Counted from the first letter of the stretch, positions 16,267 to 26,662 are shown. The stretch: DNA of 64,000 nt from JBBSBY01 sp038250835 (GCA_038250835.1 JBBSBY010000001.1:1-64000); one strand, 5' to 3'. Notes: a model not told the origin generated them from the sequence alone. Numbers and translations: made by a program.

Positions 16267-17133
16267 ATGGAAGGCAATTTGCTGAAAATATTATGGGAAA
16301 AACTTCTCGAAGCGTTACGTATAAACCCGGCGCCGCCAATCACATCCGCAACCATTCAACCTGAGGAACCTTTCACCGTCGATTCTCAGGGAATCAAAAT
16401 TGTCGGTCAAATCTTTTTTCCGGCAACCGGTCCGAAACTGTATCCGTCGCTCATAATTTGTCATGGTATTCCGGGTAGTGGAACCGCTCGGCCCGCTAAT
16501 GATCCGGGATACGAAAAACTCTGCAAGCAATTTGCCTCCGCAGGGATTGCCGCTGTATTTTTTAATTTCCGTGGCTGCGGCCCTTCGGGGGGTGACTTTG
16601 ATATGGTGGGATGGGCGCGGGATCTGGAACGTGTTTTGGACAAAGTCTATGACACTCCTCACATTGATCCTACCAGAATTATGGTGTTAGGATTCAGTGG
16701 AGGAGGCGCCGCAGCAATTCGTGTAGCCGCTGAGACAAATCGTATCTTCAGTCTTGCGGTAGTCGGCACGCCGGCAGGATTTGAAATCTTCGATGATTCT
16801 CCCGAAAAGATTGTCGATGAATTCAAAGAGCGTGGGATTATCCGTAATCCGAACTTTCCGTATAATATCGAGAAATGGATAGACGACTTTAAGGAAGTTG
16901 AGCCGCGGCGTTGGATTTCACAATTTCAGGGCAAACATTTGCTGATAATGCACGGAGACGCGGACGAACTCGTACCCGTCGAGCATGCGCAGGAGTTATA
17001 CGAACTGGCGCCCGCCGGCATTGCGGAATTGATCATCATTCCGGGTGGCGTTCACAGGTTAAGACTTGATCAGCGCTGTTTCCAGCAATTAAAAAGATGG
17101 TTTTATAAAACACTCGGCTGGTTGACGGATTAG
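16267..17133 (+). CDS. Alpha/beta hydrolase
   Basis: A 288-residue cytosolic serine hydrolase. The oxyanion segment is CHGIPGSG, the nucleophile elbow is GFSGGG, the acid is in HGDADELVPVEH, and the His is in GGVHRLRLD. The family covers esterases, peptidases and acyl-transferases, so the substrate is unknown. AGGAGAAG precedes the ATG. Its stop overlaps the stop of the convergent phosphatase gene by 4 bases. Confidence 0.75.
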   Translation: MEGNLLKILWEKLLEALRINPAPPITSATIQPEEPFTVDSQGIKIVGQIFFPATGPKLYPSLIICHGIPGSGTARPANDPGYEKLCKQFASAGIAAVFFNFRGCGPSGGDFDMVGWARDLERVLDKVYDTPHIDPTRIMVLGFSGGGAAAIRVAAETNRIFSLAVVGTPAGFEIFDDSPEKIVDEFKERGIIRNPNFPYNIEKWIDDFKEVEPRRWISQFQGKHLLIMHGDADELVPVEHAQELYELAPAGIAELIIIPGGVHRLRLDQRCFQQLKRWFYKTLGWLTD

Positions 17134-17774
17134 ACTTGATAAAACTTCATCCGTGGGAGTTCGACGGCAGTCAGTTTGTTGTGGTACACGGCGCCCGTGT
17201 CTATCCCGATTTTACCGGGGGTAACAAACGGGGTTTCCAGCGCCGTATGACCGAAAATAACTCGTTTGTTCCACTCATAAGGTGAGTAAATAAATTCTTC
17301 CCGAATCCACAGAAGATCTTCCTCCAGTTGTTCCGGCAAAGCGACTCCGTCCCTCAATCCTGCGTGGACAAAGATGTAATCGTCACATTCGCAAAATAAG
17401 CTTAGAGACAGTAAAAAGTCCAGATGTTCTTCAGGAAGGACAAAGGCTTTGCTTCCAATGGCGCCTTCGACGTAACTGGCTATTGTTTCAGCTCCTCCAT
17501 TAGCCACATAAAGCATCTGGTCCTTTTGTTCAATGTAATAGTCAAGCAACATCTTCTCGTGATTTCCTTTAAGGAATACGAAGTCGCCGCCCTGCTTCTT
17601 GAGACGGACAAGATACTCGACCACCTCCCTGGATTTGGGACCTCGATCAACGTAATCTCCAATAAAAACCAAGAGATCGCCATTGTTTTTATTCCAGGGG
17701 AGGATTTTCATCATCGCTATCAATTTATCATAGCAGCCGTGAATGTCCCCGACTGCAAATATTTTTCTGCTCAT
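17130..17774 (-). CDS. Calcineurin-like metallophosphatase (PrpA/ApaH group)
   Basis: A 214-residue phosphatase with the full dinuclear-metal motif set: GDIHG, GDYVDRG, GNHE, VHAG and FGHT. Length and spacing match bacterial serine/threonine phosphatases (PrpA/PrpB) and symmetrical Ap4A hydrolases; the two cannot be separated from sequence alone. It ends in a 4-base overlap with the convergent hydrolase gene. Confidence 0.85.
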   Translation of the reverse strand: MSRKIFAVGDIHGCYDKLIAMMKILPWNKNNGDLLVFIGDYVDRGPKSREVVEYLVRLKKQGGDFVFLKGNHEKMLLDYYIEQKDQMLYVANGGAETIASYVEGAIGSKAFVLPEEHLDFLLSLSLFCECDDYIFVHAGLRDGVALPEQLEEDLLWIREEFIYSPYEWNKRVIFGHTALETPFVTPGKIGIDTGAVYHNKLTAVELPRMKFYQV

Positions 17775-18329
17775 GCCGACTAAAACCTTTCTGGGGTCTA
17801 ATTGGAAGCCTGGGTGCGTCAGTAACCGCTAAACGCTGGAACTTTAAAACCCGACACCGGCGCCCTACGGAAAGTCATGAAACGCAAACGAACGACGGTT
17901 TTATCATCCAGACGTTTCGATGGAAGTTGATGAAAACGGCCATTGGACTATCCAACGGCTTGATTCTCTAAATGTCCGAATGTAAAAAAAGCGGCTTGGC
18001 GTCGTTAAAGCCCTTCAGCGTCATCCCGGAGGCTTGCGATATCGGATCTTTACAGCTTGCCTATTCCACTTTGCAGGAATTATGCAATTCAACTGCGCGT
18101 GGTTTTGCCTGCGCCCGCGTCTCACTTGCAGACCGGCCATATTGCCGTCTACGCGCTACCTTTCGTATTAGAATAGCGCAGATATTTTAGTAGGATTGCA
18201 ATATTTACAGCTATCTGTCAACATTAACGTGAGCTTTTAACCTATGGCATGAAGCATTAATCAAATGAAAAACTTATCAATTGCAGGGTCGTTACGATCT
18301 ACTTCGTTATGAAATCCACCGGAGAAAGT
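17775..18329. other. Intergenic region, no supportable gene
   Basis: This 555-base gap lies between the divergent phosphatase gene and the AsmA gene. A 72-codon frame at 17972-18190 has no recognisable protein pattern or ribosome-binding site. No RNA gene is seen. Confidence 0.4.
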
Positions 18330-21300
18330 ATGAGCGCCTGGAAGATAATCTTGATCGTTATTCTTGTACTGCTGTTGCTGATTGTGGGATTGACGATTTT
18401 TTTCATGTACGTTGTCGCAGATTCCAACCGGATAAAAACCGGTATCGAGGAACACCTGCGCGCTGTGACGGGCAGAGAATTCACTATAGGGCATATACGC
18501 GTAAGACCGGCGTTTCCTAAGCTACTCAGCTTGAGTGTCCAGGGTCTTCAAGTGAAGGGCGCCGATGAAGCTCCGTTTGTGTCTGCGGATGAAATAGTTT
18601 TTATTCCTTCGTTACTGCCTCTTTTTTCGGGTGAAATTTCCATTGATTCCATTAAACTATATGGGTTACGAGCAAAATTGCAGAAACGGGAAGACGGATC
18701 ACTGACGGATATGATTATTCCTGTTCCAGTCGCTTCGCCGGCGCCTCAGGAAAGCAAAACCGAGACCACTCCAACTCAAACCCAACATAATTCCTCCTCG
18801 GAGAAACGGCGCCTTCAGTGGTCCATTGATTCCGTCGATCTAATAGACGCAGAAGTCCAATTTGTAGACCAAAATTTTTCTCCTGATAAACCTCTGGTAT
18901 TTAAGACTACGATGGACGGCCAAATGTCGCGATCCAAAGGGTCGGAGGCCTTCTCTTTTGATATACACGGCAAGATTGCCGACGCTGACAATCATTCCGC
19001 CCCCTACAAAGCGACCGGCAATATATATTTGGCCCCTGATCTAAACAGCGTTCGTAAAGCGGACGCAAAACTTGATACTCAAGGCCTGCCCGTGAGATTG
19101 TTTTCGCCTTACCTCGGCCCGAAGGGCCGATATGCGGAGAAGTTTTCCGGTGTAAACTCCACGATCGATGTTTCCTATGAGAAAGGAAAAGACTCAGGCG
19201 CCGGAATCAACGCCGCGGCGTTCACTTCCCAGGGTAGTCCGGCAAATGCTACGGCTGAAATCCAGTTAAGTTTGGATGAAAACTTTCGGCAACTAAAAAA
19301 TGCAAAAGGCGTGATCAATCTGCTGTCGGTCCCTTTATCCATGTTCGACGAAATGGCGAGACCCAAATTACCGGCGTTGAAATTAGAAAAAGGCGCAATC
19401 AGCGGTAAGATTGAGGGAGTTTGGAAAAACTCGGATGACTGGAACGCTGATGCGACGTTAGAAGCAAATAACATAATGTTGGCGCCTGTTCTGAGCAAAC
19501 TTTCCTCCAACCTCAATTTAAATACAAAATTCACGATCAATCCAAGTCTCCTCGATATTGAACGCCTGGAATTGGGGAATGAAAAGAACCGATTATTGGT
19601 TTTAGGCCAGGTAACAAACCCCCTGGATGAATCCAAACAAGGTGATTTGAAGCTTGAAGTTAGTTTGCTTCCGGAATTCCTACAGGCAATGGGCCCGCCG
19701 ATGCCCAGGGAGTTGAGGTTTAAGGGTCAAATCCTCATAAAAGGGACCATTAAAGGTAAACCCGAATCGTTGCGTTTGGATCTGAACAGTAACTTGAAGA
19801 ATGCCGACATTGCGTGGAATCATGACTTCCACAAAGCTTCGGGTGTACCCGGGAGGCTAGCCGTAGAAACGACTTATGACGCCTTGAAATCCAAAATTGT
19901 CGATCCCACGGCGCTCGATTTGGACTTCCCTTCGGCTGTTCTGACTATAAAGGGAAAGCGGTTGGAAACAGGAATTAGCCTCAAAACCAAAGTGGATCAT
20001 AAAGGTAAGTTTCTTGATTTGAGAGGCGCTGTTGTCGAGCTTGGTAGGGATAAGGAAATCATTGGTTTCGCAAAGGGCAATTTCACAAATGTTGGATCCA
20101 CTAGTCCGGATTTCGAAGGAAATTTTTCCGTTGTGATTAATAAAAACACACTTAGCATAATGGAACCTTTACCTTCAGACATTCTGATAGAAGGATCTTC
20201 CCGGATTACCGGTAAATTTTCCGGCGAGCCCCAACGGTTCACCTTTTCAGCGGAAGCTCCGTTAAACAACATCGCTCTGGGTATGGGTAAAGAATTCAAG
20301 AAGCCTGCGGGCGTTGCGGGGAGCTTAAAAGCGAACGGCAAATTTAACCGTGGTTCTATTGAGCTCTCAGACGGAGTTCTAACATTGCCGGGATTGCTCG
20401 TCATCGCGAAGGGAACCGTGACAGACAAATCCGGTTCATTCGCGAATGTGGCTTTGGACATTAAGAAGGCGGATCTCAAGGAGTTGGCGAAGTTCGCTCC
20501 TGAGTTGGCATCATTGAAGCCGTCCGGACAACTAAGCGGACATGTGCTGCTAAAGAATCAAAACGGCGATCTTTTGCATTACGGTTCAATTAAACTCCAT
20601 GGATTGGAACTGAAACCCGCAAAGTCAGGCATAATCTTTCATCAAGTCAAAGGTGTGATAGAACCTTCAGGATTAGACGCAAAAATTCCTGAACTTTCCG
20701 GAAGAATCACCGGAGCGGTGGAATCTCCATTTAAGGTTAAAGGGAAGCTAGAAAATCTTCACCAAATCCGAGCGATATCCGGCAAAATAGATTTGGACGG
20801 CGGTCCGGGACGGCTGAAGTCCGAAAGGCTCAGGAGCGTCCTGCAGAACGCTAATCTTATTGCTAATGTGTTGCGGGCCAAACCTGACGCGAGAAATCCG
20901 GATCTGTTGGAATTCGAATCTCTTACCGGTGAATTTAACATCAAACGGGGAGTTGTTCATACCGAGGATCTTCGCTTTAAAGGAGCGGCGTTAAACGCCG
21001 GAGTTGTTGGAAACATGGATTTACAAAACTCGGAGTTGGACGCGGTCATGGGTTTAAAAACCGCTACACATCTTGGAAACATTTTAAGTAAAGCGCCGGG
21101 TGTTCAAAAACTTTTGAAAAAGAATGAAGGTCTTTTGAAGGCGACGGGCTTAGATAAGGAATTGAAACGTTGGGGTATACTTGGTGGAAAAGAGGCCGAT
21201 AAAGAAGGTTCAACCGATAAGGCGCCTGCTGTGAATAAGCCCACCACTTTGACGTTGTTTGTTAAGCTTCGTGGATCGGCCGCATCCCCGGAAGTGGTTC

Positions 21301-21365
21301 CAATTTTGGAATCTCAGGGATCATCCGCCACAATGGCCAAACTTAAAGGGTTGATTGCGGAATAA
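18330..21365 (+). CDS. AsmA-family envelope protein
   Basis: A 1,011-residue protein: one N-terminal membrane anchor (about 4-28), then a very long periplasmic beta-rich body. It opens with the AsmA pattern (IEEHLRAVTGREFTIGHI, then repeated LSVQGLQVKG-like strands) and ends in an AsmA C-terminal domain (about 740-930). Such proteins form grooved bridges thought to move phospholipids to the outer membrane. I placed the start at 18330, where GGAG lies five bases before the ATG; an upstream ATG at 18309 has no such site. It is probably monocistronic. Confidence 0.8.
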   Translation: MSAWKIILIVILVLLLLIVGLTIFFMYVVADSNRIKTGIEEHLRAVTGREFTIGHIRVRPAFPKLLSLSVQGLQVKGADEAPFVSADEIVFIPSLLPLFSGEISIDSIKLYGLRAKLQKREDGSLTDMIIPVPVASPAPQESKTETTPTQTQHNSSSEKRRLQWSIDSVDLIDAEVQFVDQNFSPDKPLVFKTTMDGQMSRSKGSEAFSFDIHGKIADADNHSAPYKATGNIYLAPDLNSVRKADAKLDTQGLPVRLFSPYLGPKGRYAEKFSGVNSTIDVSYEKGKDSGAGINAAAFTSQGSPANATAEIQLSLDENFRQLKNAKGVINLLSVPLSMFDEMARPKLPALKLEKGAISGKIEGVWKNSDDWNADATLEANNIMLAPVLSKLSSNLNLNTKFTINPSLLDIERLELGNEKNRLLVLGQVTNPLDESKQGDLKLEVSLLPEFLQAMGPPMPRELRFKGQILIKGTIKGKPESLRLDLNSNLKNADIAWNHDFHKASGVPGRLAVETTYDALKSKIVDPTALDLDFPSAVLTIKGKRLETGISLKTKVDHKGKFLDLRGAVVELGRDKEIIGFAKGNFTNVGSTSPDFEGNFSVVINKNTLSIMEPLPSDILIEGSSRITGKFSGEPQRFTFSAEAPLNNIALGMGKEFKKPAGVAGSLKANGKFNRGSIELSDGVLTLPGLLVIAKGTVTDKSGSFANVALDIKKADLKELAKFAPELASLKPSGQLSGHVLLKNQNGDLLHYGSIKLHGLELKPAKSGIIFHQVKGVIEPSGLDAKIPELSGRITGAVESPFKVKGKLENLHQIRAISGKIDLDGGPGRLKSERLRSVLQNANLIANVLRAKPDARNPDLLEFESLTGEFNIKRGVVHTEDLRFKGAALNAGVVGNMDLQNSELDAVMGLKTATHLGNILSKAPGVQKLLKKNEGLLKATGLDKELKRWGILGGKEADKEGSTDKAPAVNKPTTLTLFVKLRGSAASPEVVPILESQGSSATMAKLKGLIAE

Positions 21366-21543
21366 TGTCGAATCCCGGTGTGGTTCGCTTAGAGATTCCG
21401 TGTCACAATATCGGAGATCCTCTCCCTTCTTTTTCGAAGATATGACGCCAGGAACGACTTTGAGGACGATCACGAAGTCTTCTGTGCAGAATTGCCGCGA
21501 TCTACCAAATTCAGAACTGCTGCATCCGCGAACAGTAGGATAC

Positions 21544-22488
21544 TTACAATGCCTCTCTTAGCCTGGTGATCATCGCCTTCCAATGCGAATCATTATGAAA
21601 GATCGTCAGTCTGCCGTCCAACCCGGTAAGCATGCTGGGTTTCACTTTTTTCATGTTGTACTTATCGGCCAAAAGGGCTGCGTGTTCAGCCGGCTTTTTC
21701 ATGTGAACGGTACCCACAATCTCCATCTTGGGATTACTTTCCAATAACTCAGGAACGGTTTCAACTATCCTTTTATCGAACCAACAGTCAAAGTAAATTA
21801 TTTTAGAAAGTCGCGCTCGCAGCACACCCGCCCAGGGATCATCGGTAGATTTCGCAAGCCAATTTCCCACAGCGTCCAGCACTTTTCCGCCTCCGGAAAA
21901 GCCGGCCAAAACTATCCGTGTTTTCTCTTTGCGAATGCGAGGGAAGCGAATCTTCAGCGCTTTGTAGATTCCGTTAATAGTTGTAATCAATGCTTCGGGT
22001 TTTTCACCGGTTTCGGGAATTAAGAAGCTCCAACGGTTTTTTGACTGCTCTTTGTGTTCTATGTACGGAGTGTCCACGTATCCTACAAAGATGAAAGGTT
22101 TGTTGGGCCGTTTTTCGGCCAAAGCTTCAAGTTCCTTTCGGAATACATTGTAGTAATCCTTCGAATGCATTCCGTGGAAATAGAGAACCAGGTCAACCGA
22201 GTCGGCCTTTCTGAAGTCGTAATTTCCCACCAGCCACATATAGCGCATATCTGAATCCCACGGTGTGAGTCGCCAGCGCTGGTAAGGCAATTCCCCTCCC
22301 CCACCGGTAATGAGGCCCTGTTTACCTTTTAGAATGGAGATCTTCGTCACTTGGCTTAAATGCGGAGATTGGGCCAAAAGAGTGCATGAGGAGAATGCGC
22401 AAACCATCAGAGCCGGAATTATGGTTCGCGCGAACAAACGAACGGCGGCCCACGTGTAGTTGGTTTGGTAGCTAGAACAAAAAGACAT
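21544..22488 (-). CDS. Exported alpha/beta hydrolase-like protein
   Basis: A 314-residue protein with a hydrophobic export segment (about 19-40) ending FSSC, which could be a weak lipobox. The mature part has an alpha/beta hydrolase core: LVLYFHGMHSKD, the nucleophile elbow GFSGGG, and a C-terminal HNDSHW that supplies the His. It may act on peptidoglycan, polysaccharide or esters in the periplasm. The ATG at 22488 follows AGGAGGG at nine bases. Confidence 0.65.
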   Translation of the reverse strand: MSFCSSYQTNYTWAAVRLFARTIIPALMVCAFSSCTLLAQSPHLSQVTKISILKGKQGLITGGGGELPYQRWRLTPWDSDMRYMWLVGNYDFRKADSVDLVLYFHGMHSKDYYNVFRKELEALAEKRPNKPFIFVGYVDTPYIEHKEQSKNRWSFLIPETGEKPEALITTINGIYKALKIRFPRIRKEKTRIVLAGFSGGGKVLDAVGNWLAKSTDDPWAGVLRARLSKIIYFDCWFDKRIVETVPELLESNPKMEIVGTVHMKKPAEHAALLADKYNMKKVKPSMLTGLDGRLTIFHNDSHWKAMITRLREAL

Positions 22489-22723
22489 GAGGCGAATCCC
22501 TCCTAAATGGGATTCCCTCCCCGGACTAATCAATTCTAGCAACTATGGAGGAGTTTTGTCAAATATATCGGCGTAAAGAATAAAATATTTAAATTAATAT
22601 TTATAAATATCTCCAATTAACATACATAACGTTGTTTAAATCATTGAGAGTAATTATCGATTAACAAGACAAATTTATTTAAATCCACAATTTGGTTTGT
22701 ATTTACCGGCGCCCATTGGCCGG

Positions 22724-22817
22724 ATCAACATGAATTCCATGTAATGTGGCGGATCTACATCTCGTGTTGCCGGTGAGGCTTTATCAATCAACATGAATTC
22801 CGGATCACCATGTAGAT
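22724..22817. repeat. Short direct and inverted repeats between hydrolase genes
   Basis: The 311-base, AT-rich gap 22543-22853 has no gene. It contains ATCAACATGAATTCC twice (22724-22738 and 22787-22801). ATCTACAT at 22753-22760 is inverted as ATGTAGAT at 22810-22817. GGATC precedes three of these units. It looks like a small decayed repeat element. Confidence 0.45.
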
Positions 22818-22853
22818 TTCGTTCCAGCCGTCCTTTTATCGGTAGCATGTGTT

Positions 22854-23498
22854 TTACACAGCATATGTATCTAAGAACTTGTTGATCTCGTCCACTAATC
22901 GATTTTCGCGACCGATATGCAAATGGTCGGTATTGGGCAATATGATTCCGGTTTTTGGTTCGGGAATTTTATTTAACAATTTTTTAAAATTGTCTACGGA
23001 ACAAACAAAGTCGTTATCCCCCACAATAAGGAACTTGGGCCTGGTTTCATTTTCCAGAAAATCATAGTCATACTCGTTAAGAGGGGGTGAAATTCCAATA
23101 AGATTTTTCAATCTAACATCCTGATGCCCCGCGCGCATGCCCACCCAACAACCAAAAGAATAACCTGCAACCAATAGGCGCTCACCGTCAACAGCGTCTT
23201 GCGAGATTATGAAATCCACGGCTGCTTTTACATCCTCTAATTCACCTATACCGTTTGTATATGCCCCCCAACTTCCGCCGGTCCCGCGAAAATTAAACCT
23301 CAAGCAGACAAAGCCGCGTTCAAGCAACCCCTTCCTGACGGCTCGAACAACATTATTGTGCATATTGCCGCCAAAAAGAGGATGAGGATGGCATATTACG
23401 GCAGCCGGCAATTTTCCCGTTTTATCGTTGGGGTATTCCAGCACCCCTTCAAGCATTAGTTCGCCACAGGGAATATTCACATCAATTCGCTTTTCCAT
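22854..23498 (-). CDS. Alpha/beta hydrolase (dienelactone hydrolase/KANL3-Tex30-like)
   Basis: A 214-residue cytosolic hydrolase. The start region CHPHPLFGGNMHNN, the NFRGTGGS turn, the nucleophile elbow GYSFGCW, and the final TDHLHIGR are typical of the family often annotated as CocE/KANL3-like. Substrate unknown. It lies downstream of the ABC-exporter gene on the same strand, separated by 135 bases. Confidence 0.7.
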   Translation of the reverse strand: MEKRIDVNIPCGELMLEGVLEYPNDKTGKLPAAVICHPHPLFGGNMHNNVVRAVRKGLLERGFVCLRFNFRGTGGSWGAYTNGIGELEDVKAAVDFIISQDAVDGERLLVAGYSFGCWVGMRAGHQDVRLKNLIGISPPLNEYDYDFLENETRPKFLIVGDNDFVCSVDNFKKLLNKIPEPKTGIILPNTDHLHIGRENRLVDEINKFLDTYAV

Positions 23499-23633
23499 AA
23501 AACCTCATTCAGAACCCTTGCAAGCGGAGCATTAGGCTAAACGTCGACACTTACGCAACCTAAAAATCAACAGATTAATTTATTGATTAGAATATGGAAC
23601 ATATAAATAGATCGCGATCCATTTGAAAAATCG

Positions 23634-25331
23634 TTAAATCTGTAACTCGGTAATCTTATCCAACCCTGATTTCAAAGGCTTAATTATTAAGAAGAGCGCT
23701 ACGGCGATCGCCCCGAAAAACCCGCTCGCTATTATCAAATAATCCTTTATCAGAAACCCATGTCCGTAATACTCGGCAGTCACAATTCTATAAACCGGCA
23801 CGGCCTCCAACATTATAATTGCGGCAACGGCCAGGGCCGAGTAGATCATGGTCAGCAGTCCGCCGATTCCGCTAAATACTTTGTTGGGATCCGATTCCTT
23901 CAAATCTGCGTGAAGAACTCCCATACCCAGGGAAAGTGAAGTTATTCCTACGGTTAAAATCGCTATGGTTGTAGTGGATATGATAAACATGGCGGGGCCG
24001 AGTCCCAAAAGTTTGTTTGTGGCCATTGCCAGAAACAGGCCCAGCATTAGCATAGGAATGAGATAAAAGCCGAATTTAACCCATAGTATTCGTCTCAGAC
24101 CGACGGGCGCCCCCTTCAAAATCCAAAATGCCCGACCTTCGGAAGAGACCGCAGGAAAAAGGAATCTGACTCCCAAACTCGAAAGGACAAATCCCGCTAA
24201 ACCAATATTAAGAAAAGCAATGGTGTTCTTCAGGAAGAAAGTGGCTTCCGGAGAATCAAGGGACGGCAAAACACTAAAATTGTATAGATAAACCAATATC
24301 AGGGCCAGCAAAAGCAAAAGCTGGCTTAAACGGCCCCAATCACGAGCCATAAGTAAAGTTTCTTTAAGTATTAATTGCGATGTGGAAGCGTCAAAATACC
24401 TTCCGAGGCCCTTTCCCAGCGCCGAAATAAACCTGCTTTTACTCAGCCTGGCGCCTCGTGATTCAACGGCCTTTGAAAATCCGAAGAAATGTATCACTTC
24501 ATGATTGTGACCGGCCAATCTGAACAGAGTCGCCGCGCCAAAGAACAATAAGCCGAAATTTAACGGTATGTTGTCATATCCGTAACCGGTGACATATGGG
24601 CGGATAATCTGCATAAGCCATGTTGTCGGCAGTAAAGGTGAGGAGGATTCAGACATAATGGACAGATAATCCATAACCGACGCAAAGCCCTCAGGATTCA
24701 AGAATTCTTCAGGACGGATCATGCGAAACAGAAGATAAAGCCCTATAAAAATTAATAGTCCAATAAAAACGAAAAGATCTCTCAAGCGTCTAACCGGAAA
24801 GACACGGACAAGGGTTTCTACCAGCAAAACAGCCAAAGAAGTAAGCATTGAAAGAAGCAAAAAAAAACCAAGGAAACTCAACAAATAAAAAGACAATGGA
24901 GCTGAAAAGACTTTCCCGTAAGCGAGAAACACAGGAAAACCGAAAACCAGCACCATCCAGGAGGAGTCGAACATGGTTTCGATAAATCTCGCCGAGTAAA
25001 CAGCCCAGGCCGGAGTTGGAGAGGGGATTATAAGCTCCAGGTCTTCGGACAGATAAAAGGTCGAAAAAATTGCAATTATGTTACTGATGAGCGCTACAAA
25101 AGAAAAAGTAACTAAAAGCATGGACAACAGTTTAACAGCGGCTATTGTCCCGAACATTTCCTCCGCGGTGAAATAGTAAAGGGCTTTGACAAAGGCAATG
25201 TATATTAGCGCCCACAGACCCATGATTAGAATAATGGGAAGTAGAATTCTGAGTTTTTCACGACCGGGAGTTCTCAATTTATGTCTGAATTTTTTGTATC
25301 TGGGGCTCAGCAGAAGCGCAATGACGTTCAT
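23634..25331 (-). CDS. ABC-exporter-type integral membrane protein
   Basis: A 565-residue inner-membrane protein with about a dozen hydrophobic segments. The layout (SRFIETMFDSSWMVL, RLRDLFVFIGLL, ILKGAPVGLRRILW) resembles the putative ABC exporter permease family of about 550 residues. No ATPase is adjacent. Its ATG overlaps the stop of tatB (ATGA at 25328-25331), so both are made together; a link to Tat export is not established. Confidence 0.6.
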   Translation of the reverse strand: MNVIALLLSPRYKKFRHKLRTPGREKLRILLPIILIMGLWALIYIAFVKALYYFTAEEMFGTIAAVKLLSMLLVTFSFVALISNIIAIFSTFYLSEDLELIIPSPTPAWAVYSARFIETMFDSSWMVLVFGFPVFLAYGKVFSAPLSFYLLSFLGFFLLLSMLTSLAVLLVETLVRVFPVRRLRDLFVFIGLLIFIGLYLLFRMIRPEEFLNPEGFASVMDYLSIMSESSSPLLPTTWLMQIIRPYVTGYGYDNIPLNFGLLFFGAATLFRLAGHNHEVIHFFGFSKAVESRGARLSKSRFISALGKGLGRYFDASTSQLILKETLLMARDWGRLSQLLLLLALILVYLYNFSVLPSLDSPEATFFLKNTIAFLNIGLAGFVLSSLGVRFLFPAVSSEGRAFWILKGAPVGLRRILWVKFGFYLIPMLMLGLFLAMATNKLLGLGPAMFIISTTTIAILTVGITSLSLGMGVLHADLKESDPNKVFSGIGGLLTMIYSALAVAAIIMLEAVPVYRIVTAEYYGHGFLIKDYLIIASGFFGAIAVALFLIIKPLKSGLDKITELQI

Positions 25332-25759
25332 GTAAGCTTTTTGTCTCCGGATTCAGTTGGCTCCTTTGTATTATCTAGTGCAGGTTCAGACTTTTGCATT
25401 TCCTCAAATTGCTCAGGCTTTTTTTCATCTTCATCGGATAATTCAACGGCGTCCTCTCTTGATTTTTCCAACAATTCCGCGTAAAAATCGGGACCGCTTT
25501 TCTTTCCTGGTTCAGGAAAAAGATTCGCAGGAGGCGGCGTGGGGGGCGGAGGAGGAGACGGATTGGAATTCGAACTTGAATTTGTGGGATTGGTCAGAGA
25601 ATCGAAGTCTATGGTGCTTCTCACATCAGTCAACATGCGCTGTAAATCACGATAAAGTTTACCCAATACTTTTGCGGTTTCGGCCATTTGCCGCGGCCCC
25701 AATGCTATCAGAGCCACAACCAAAATTAAAATGAGTTCCCACATAGAAACGCCGAACAC
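25328..25759 (-). CDS. tatB: Twin-arginine translocase subunit TatB-like
   Basis: A 143-residue protein with one N-terminal membrane helix (FGVSMWELILILVVALIALGP), the Pro hinge, and an amphipathic helix (MAETAKVLGKLYRDLQRML). Then come a proline-rich linker and an acidic tail. The MF start and ALGP hinge fit TatB better than TatA. TatB helps TatC receive folded proteins bearing twin-arginine signals. No tatC is in the window. The start is GTG with GAGG five bases upstream. Confidence 0.75.
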   Translation of the reverse strand: MFGVSMWELILILVVALIALGPRQMAETAKVLGKLYRDLQRMLTDVRSTIDFDSLTNPTNSSSNSNPSPPPPPTPPPANLFPEPGKKSGPDFYAELLEKSREDAVELSDEDEKKPEQFEEMQKSEPALDNTKEPTESGDKKLT

Positions 25760-25865
25760 TTCTGCCTCACATTTCGGATCATCAGGATAGATACGGCAGG
25801 GAAGTCAACCGAACGACTCTCCGACTTTCGAATCTTCCCGAATCACGATAAGTTTGTTGCTGAGC

Positions 25866-26324
25866 CTACAGCTCCCCTTCAATGGATAATACCTTATCAA
25901 TATAGAAAATGTCCATGTAATGAGGACCACCACCCCAGGATTCAATTAGTAATGTTAAATTGCCTATCAACGCGTCGAGCCTGGTATCGGGTGATGTGAA
26001 CCCTGCGCCGTCCGATATTGGAGCCGCCCAATCGAGAGCGCCGGATTTGAGGCAAATCTTTACTTCAAATCCTTGACCGGCCTTAATCAGTACTACCTGG
26101 CCACAATGATGATCGTCCGTAGATGAGGCAGGATGTATAATGTCATAGAGTTCGACATCTTGGCCTCGAATTAATCTCAAGAGTTCCACTAGGCGCATTT
26201 CATTGTCAAAAAGCTGCTCGGAAATATCTTCGCATTCCCGGCACATGGATGATTCTTCCATACCGGGTTCATTCAATTCTTTTTTGCATATAAAGCACCG
26301 GTTTTGCTCTGAAGCCTTGCTCAT
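25866..26324 (-). CDS. Hypothetical protein with N-terminal zinc finger
   Basis: A 152-residue protein. CFICKKEL and CREC near residues 10-31 form a likely C4 zinc site. The rest is an acidic soluble domain of unknown family. It lies upstream of tatB on the same strand with a 106-base gap. Confidence 0.5.
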   Translation of the reverse strand: MSKASEQNRCFICKKELNEPGMEESSMCRECEDISEQLFDNEMRLVELLRLIRGQDVELYDIIHPASSTDDHHCGQVVLIKAGQGFEVKICLKSGALDWAAPISDGAGFTSPDTRLDALIGNLTLLIESWGGGPHYMDIFYIDKVLSIEGEL

Positions 26325-26662
26325 TGCGCTAACCTTTCAGATTGTAGTTGAATTTAGAGAGTTATGCGTGTTGTATCGATCAACCCTGAGTCGCCTTGCC
26401 CCCATTTATACGAGAGAATTGCGTTACACGCAATGTTTGAAGATCAAAATGCCGCAACAAAACAATAATCTTAAATCAACGGCGCTATTCTTAAAGCGAA
26501 ATCTTGCATATCCGAGCCGTAGAAGTATAATCTTCAATTGTGATTACGGACCTGTCGAGATGAAGAAAAAATCATCAGAGTATATGGACATCTTAGAATT
26601 ATTACTTCCCTTTGATCTGCTCGTTATAGTTGGAGCCATATACCATACCGGAGGAAGTTTAA
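26325..26662. other. Intergenic region, no gene seen
   Basis: A 338-base divergent gap between the zinc-finger gene and the DUF1573 gene. A plus-strand frame crossing it overlaps both genes and has no protein-like pattern. It ends with the strong CGGAGGA ribosome-binding site of the DUF1573 gene. Confidence 0.4.

Noticed and set aside
17972..18190. 72-codon open frame in the gap before the AsmA gene
   Set aside because: No ribosome-binding site, no family resemblance, and a composition like random translated DNA.
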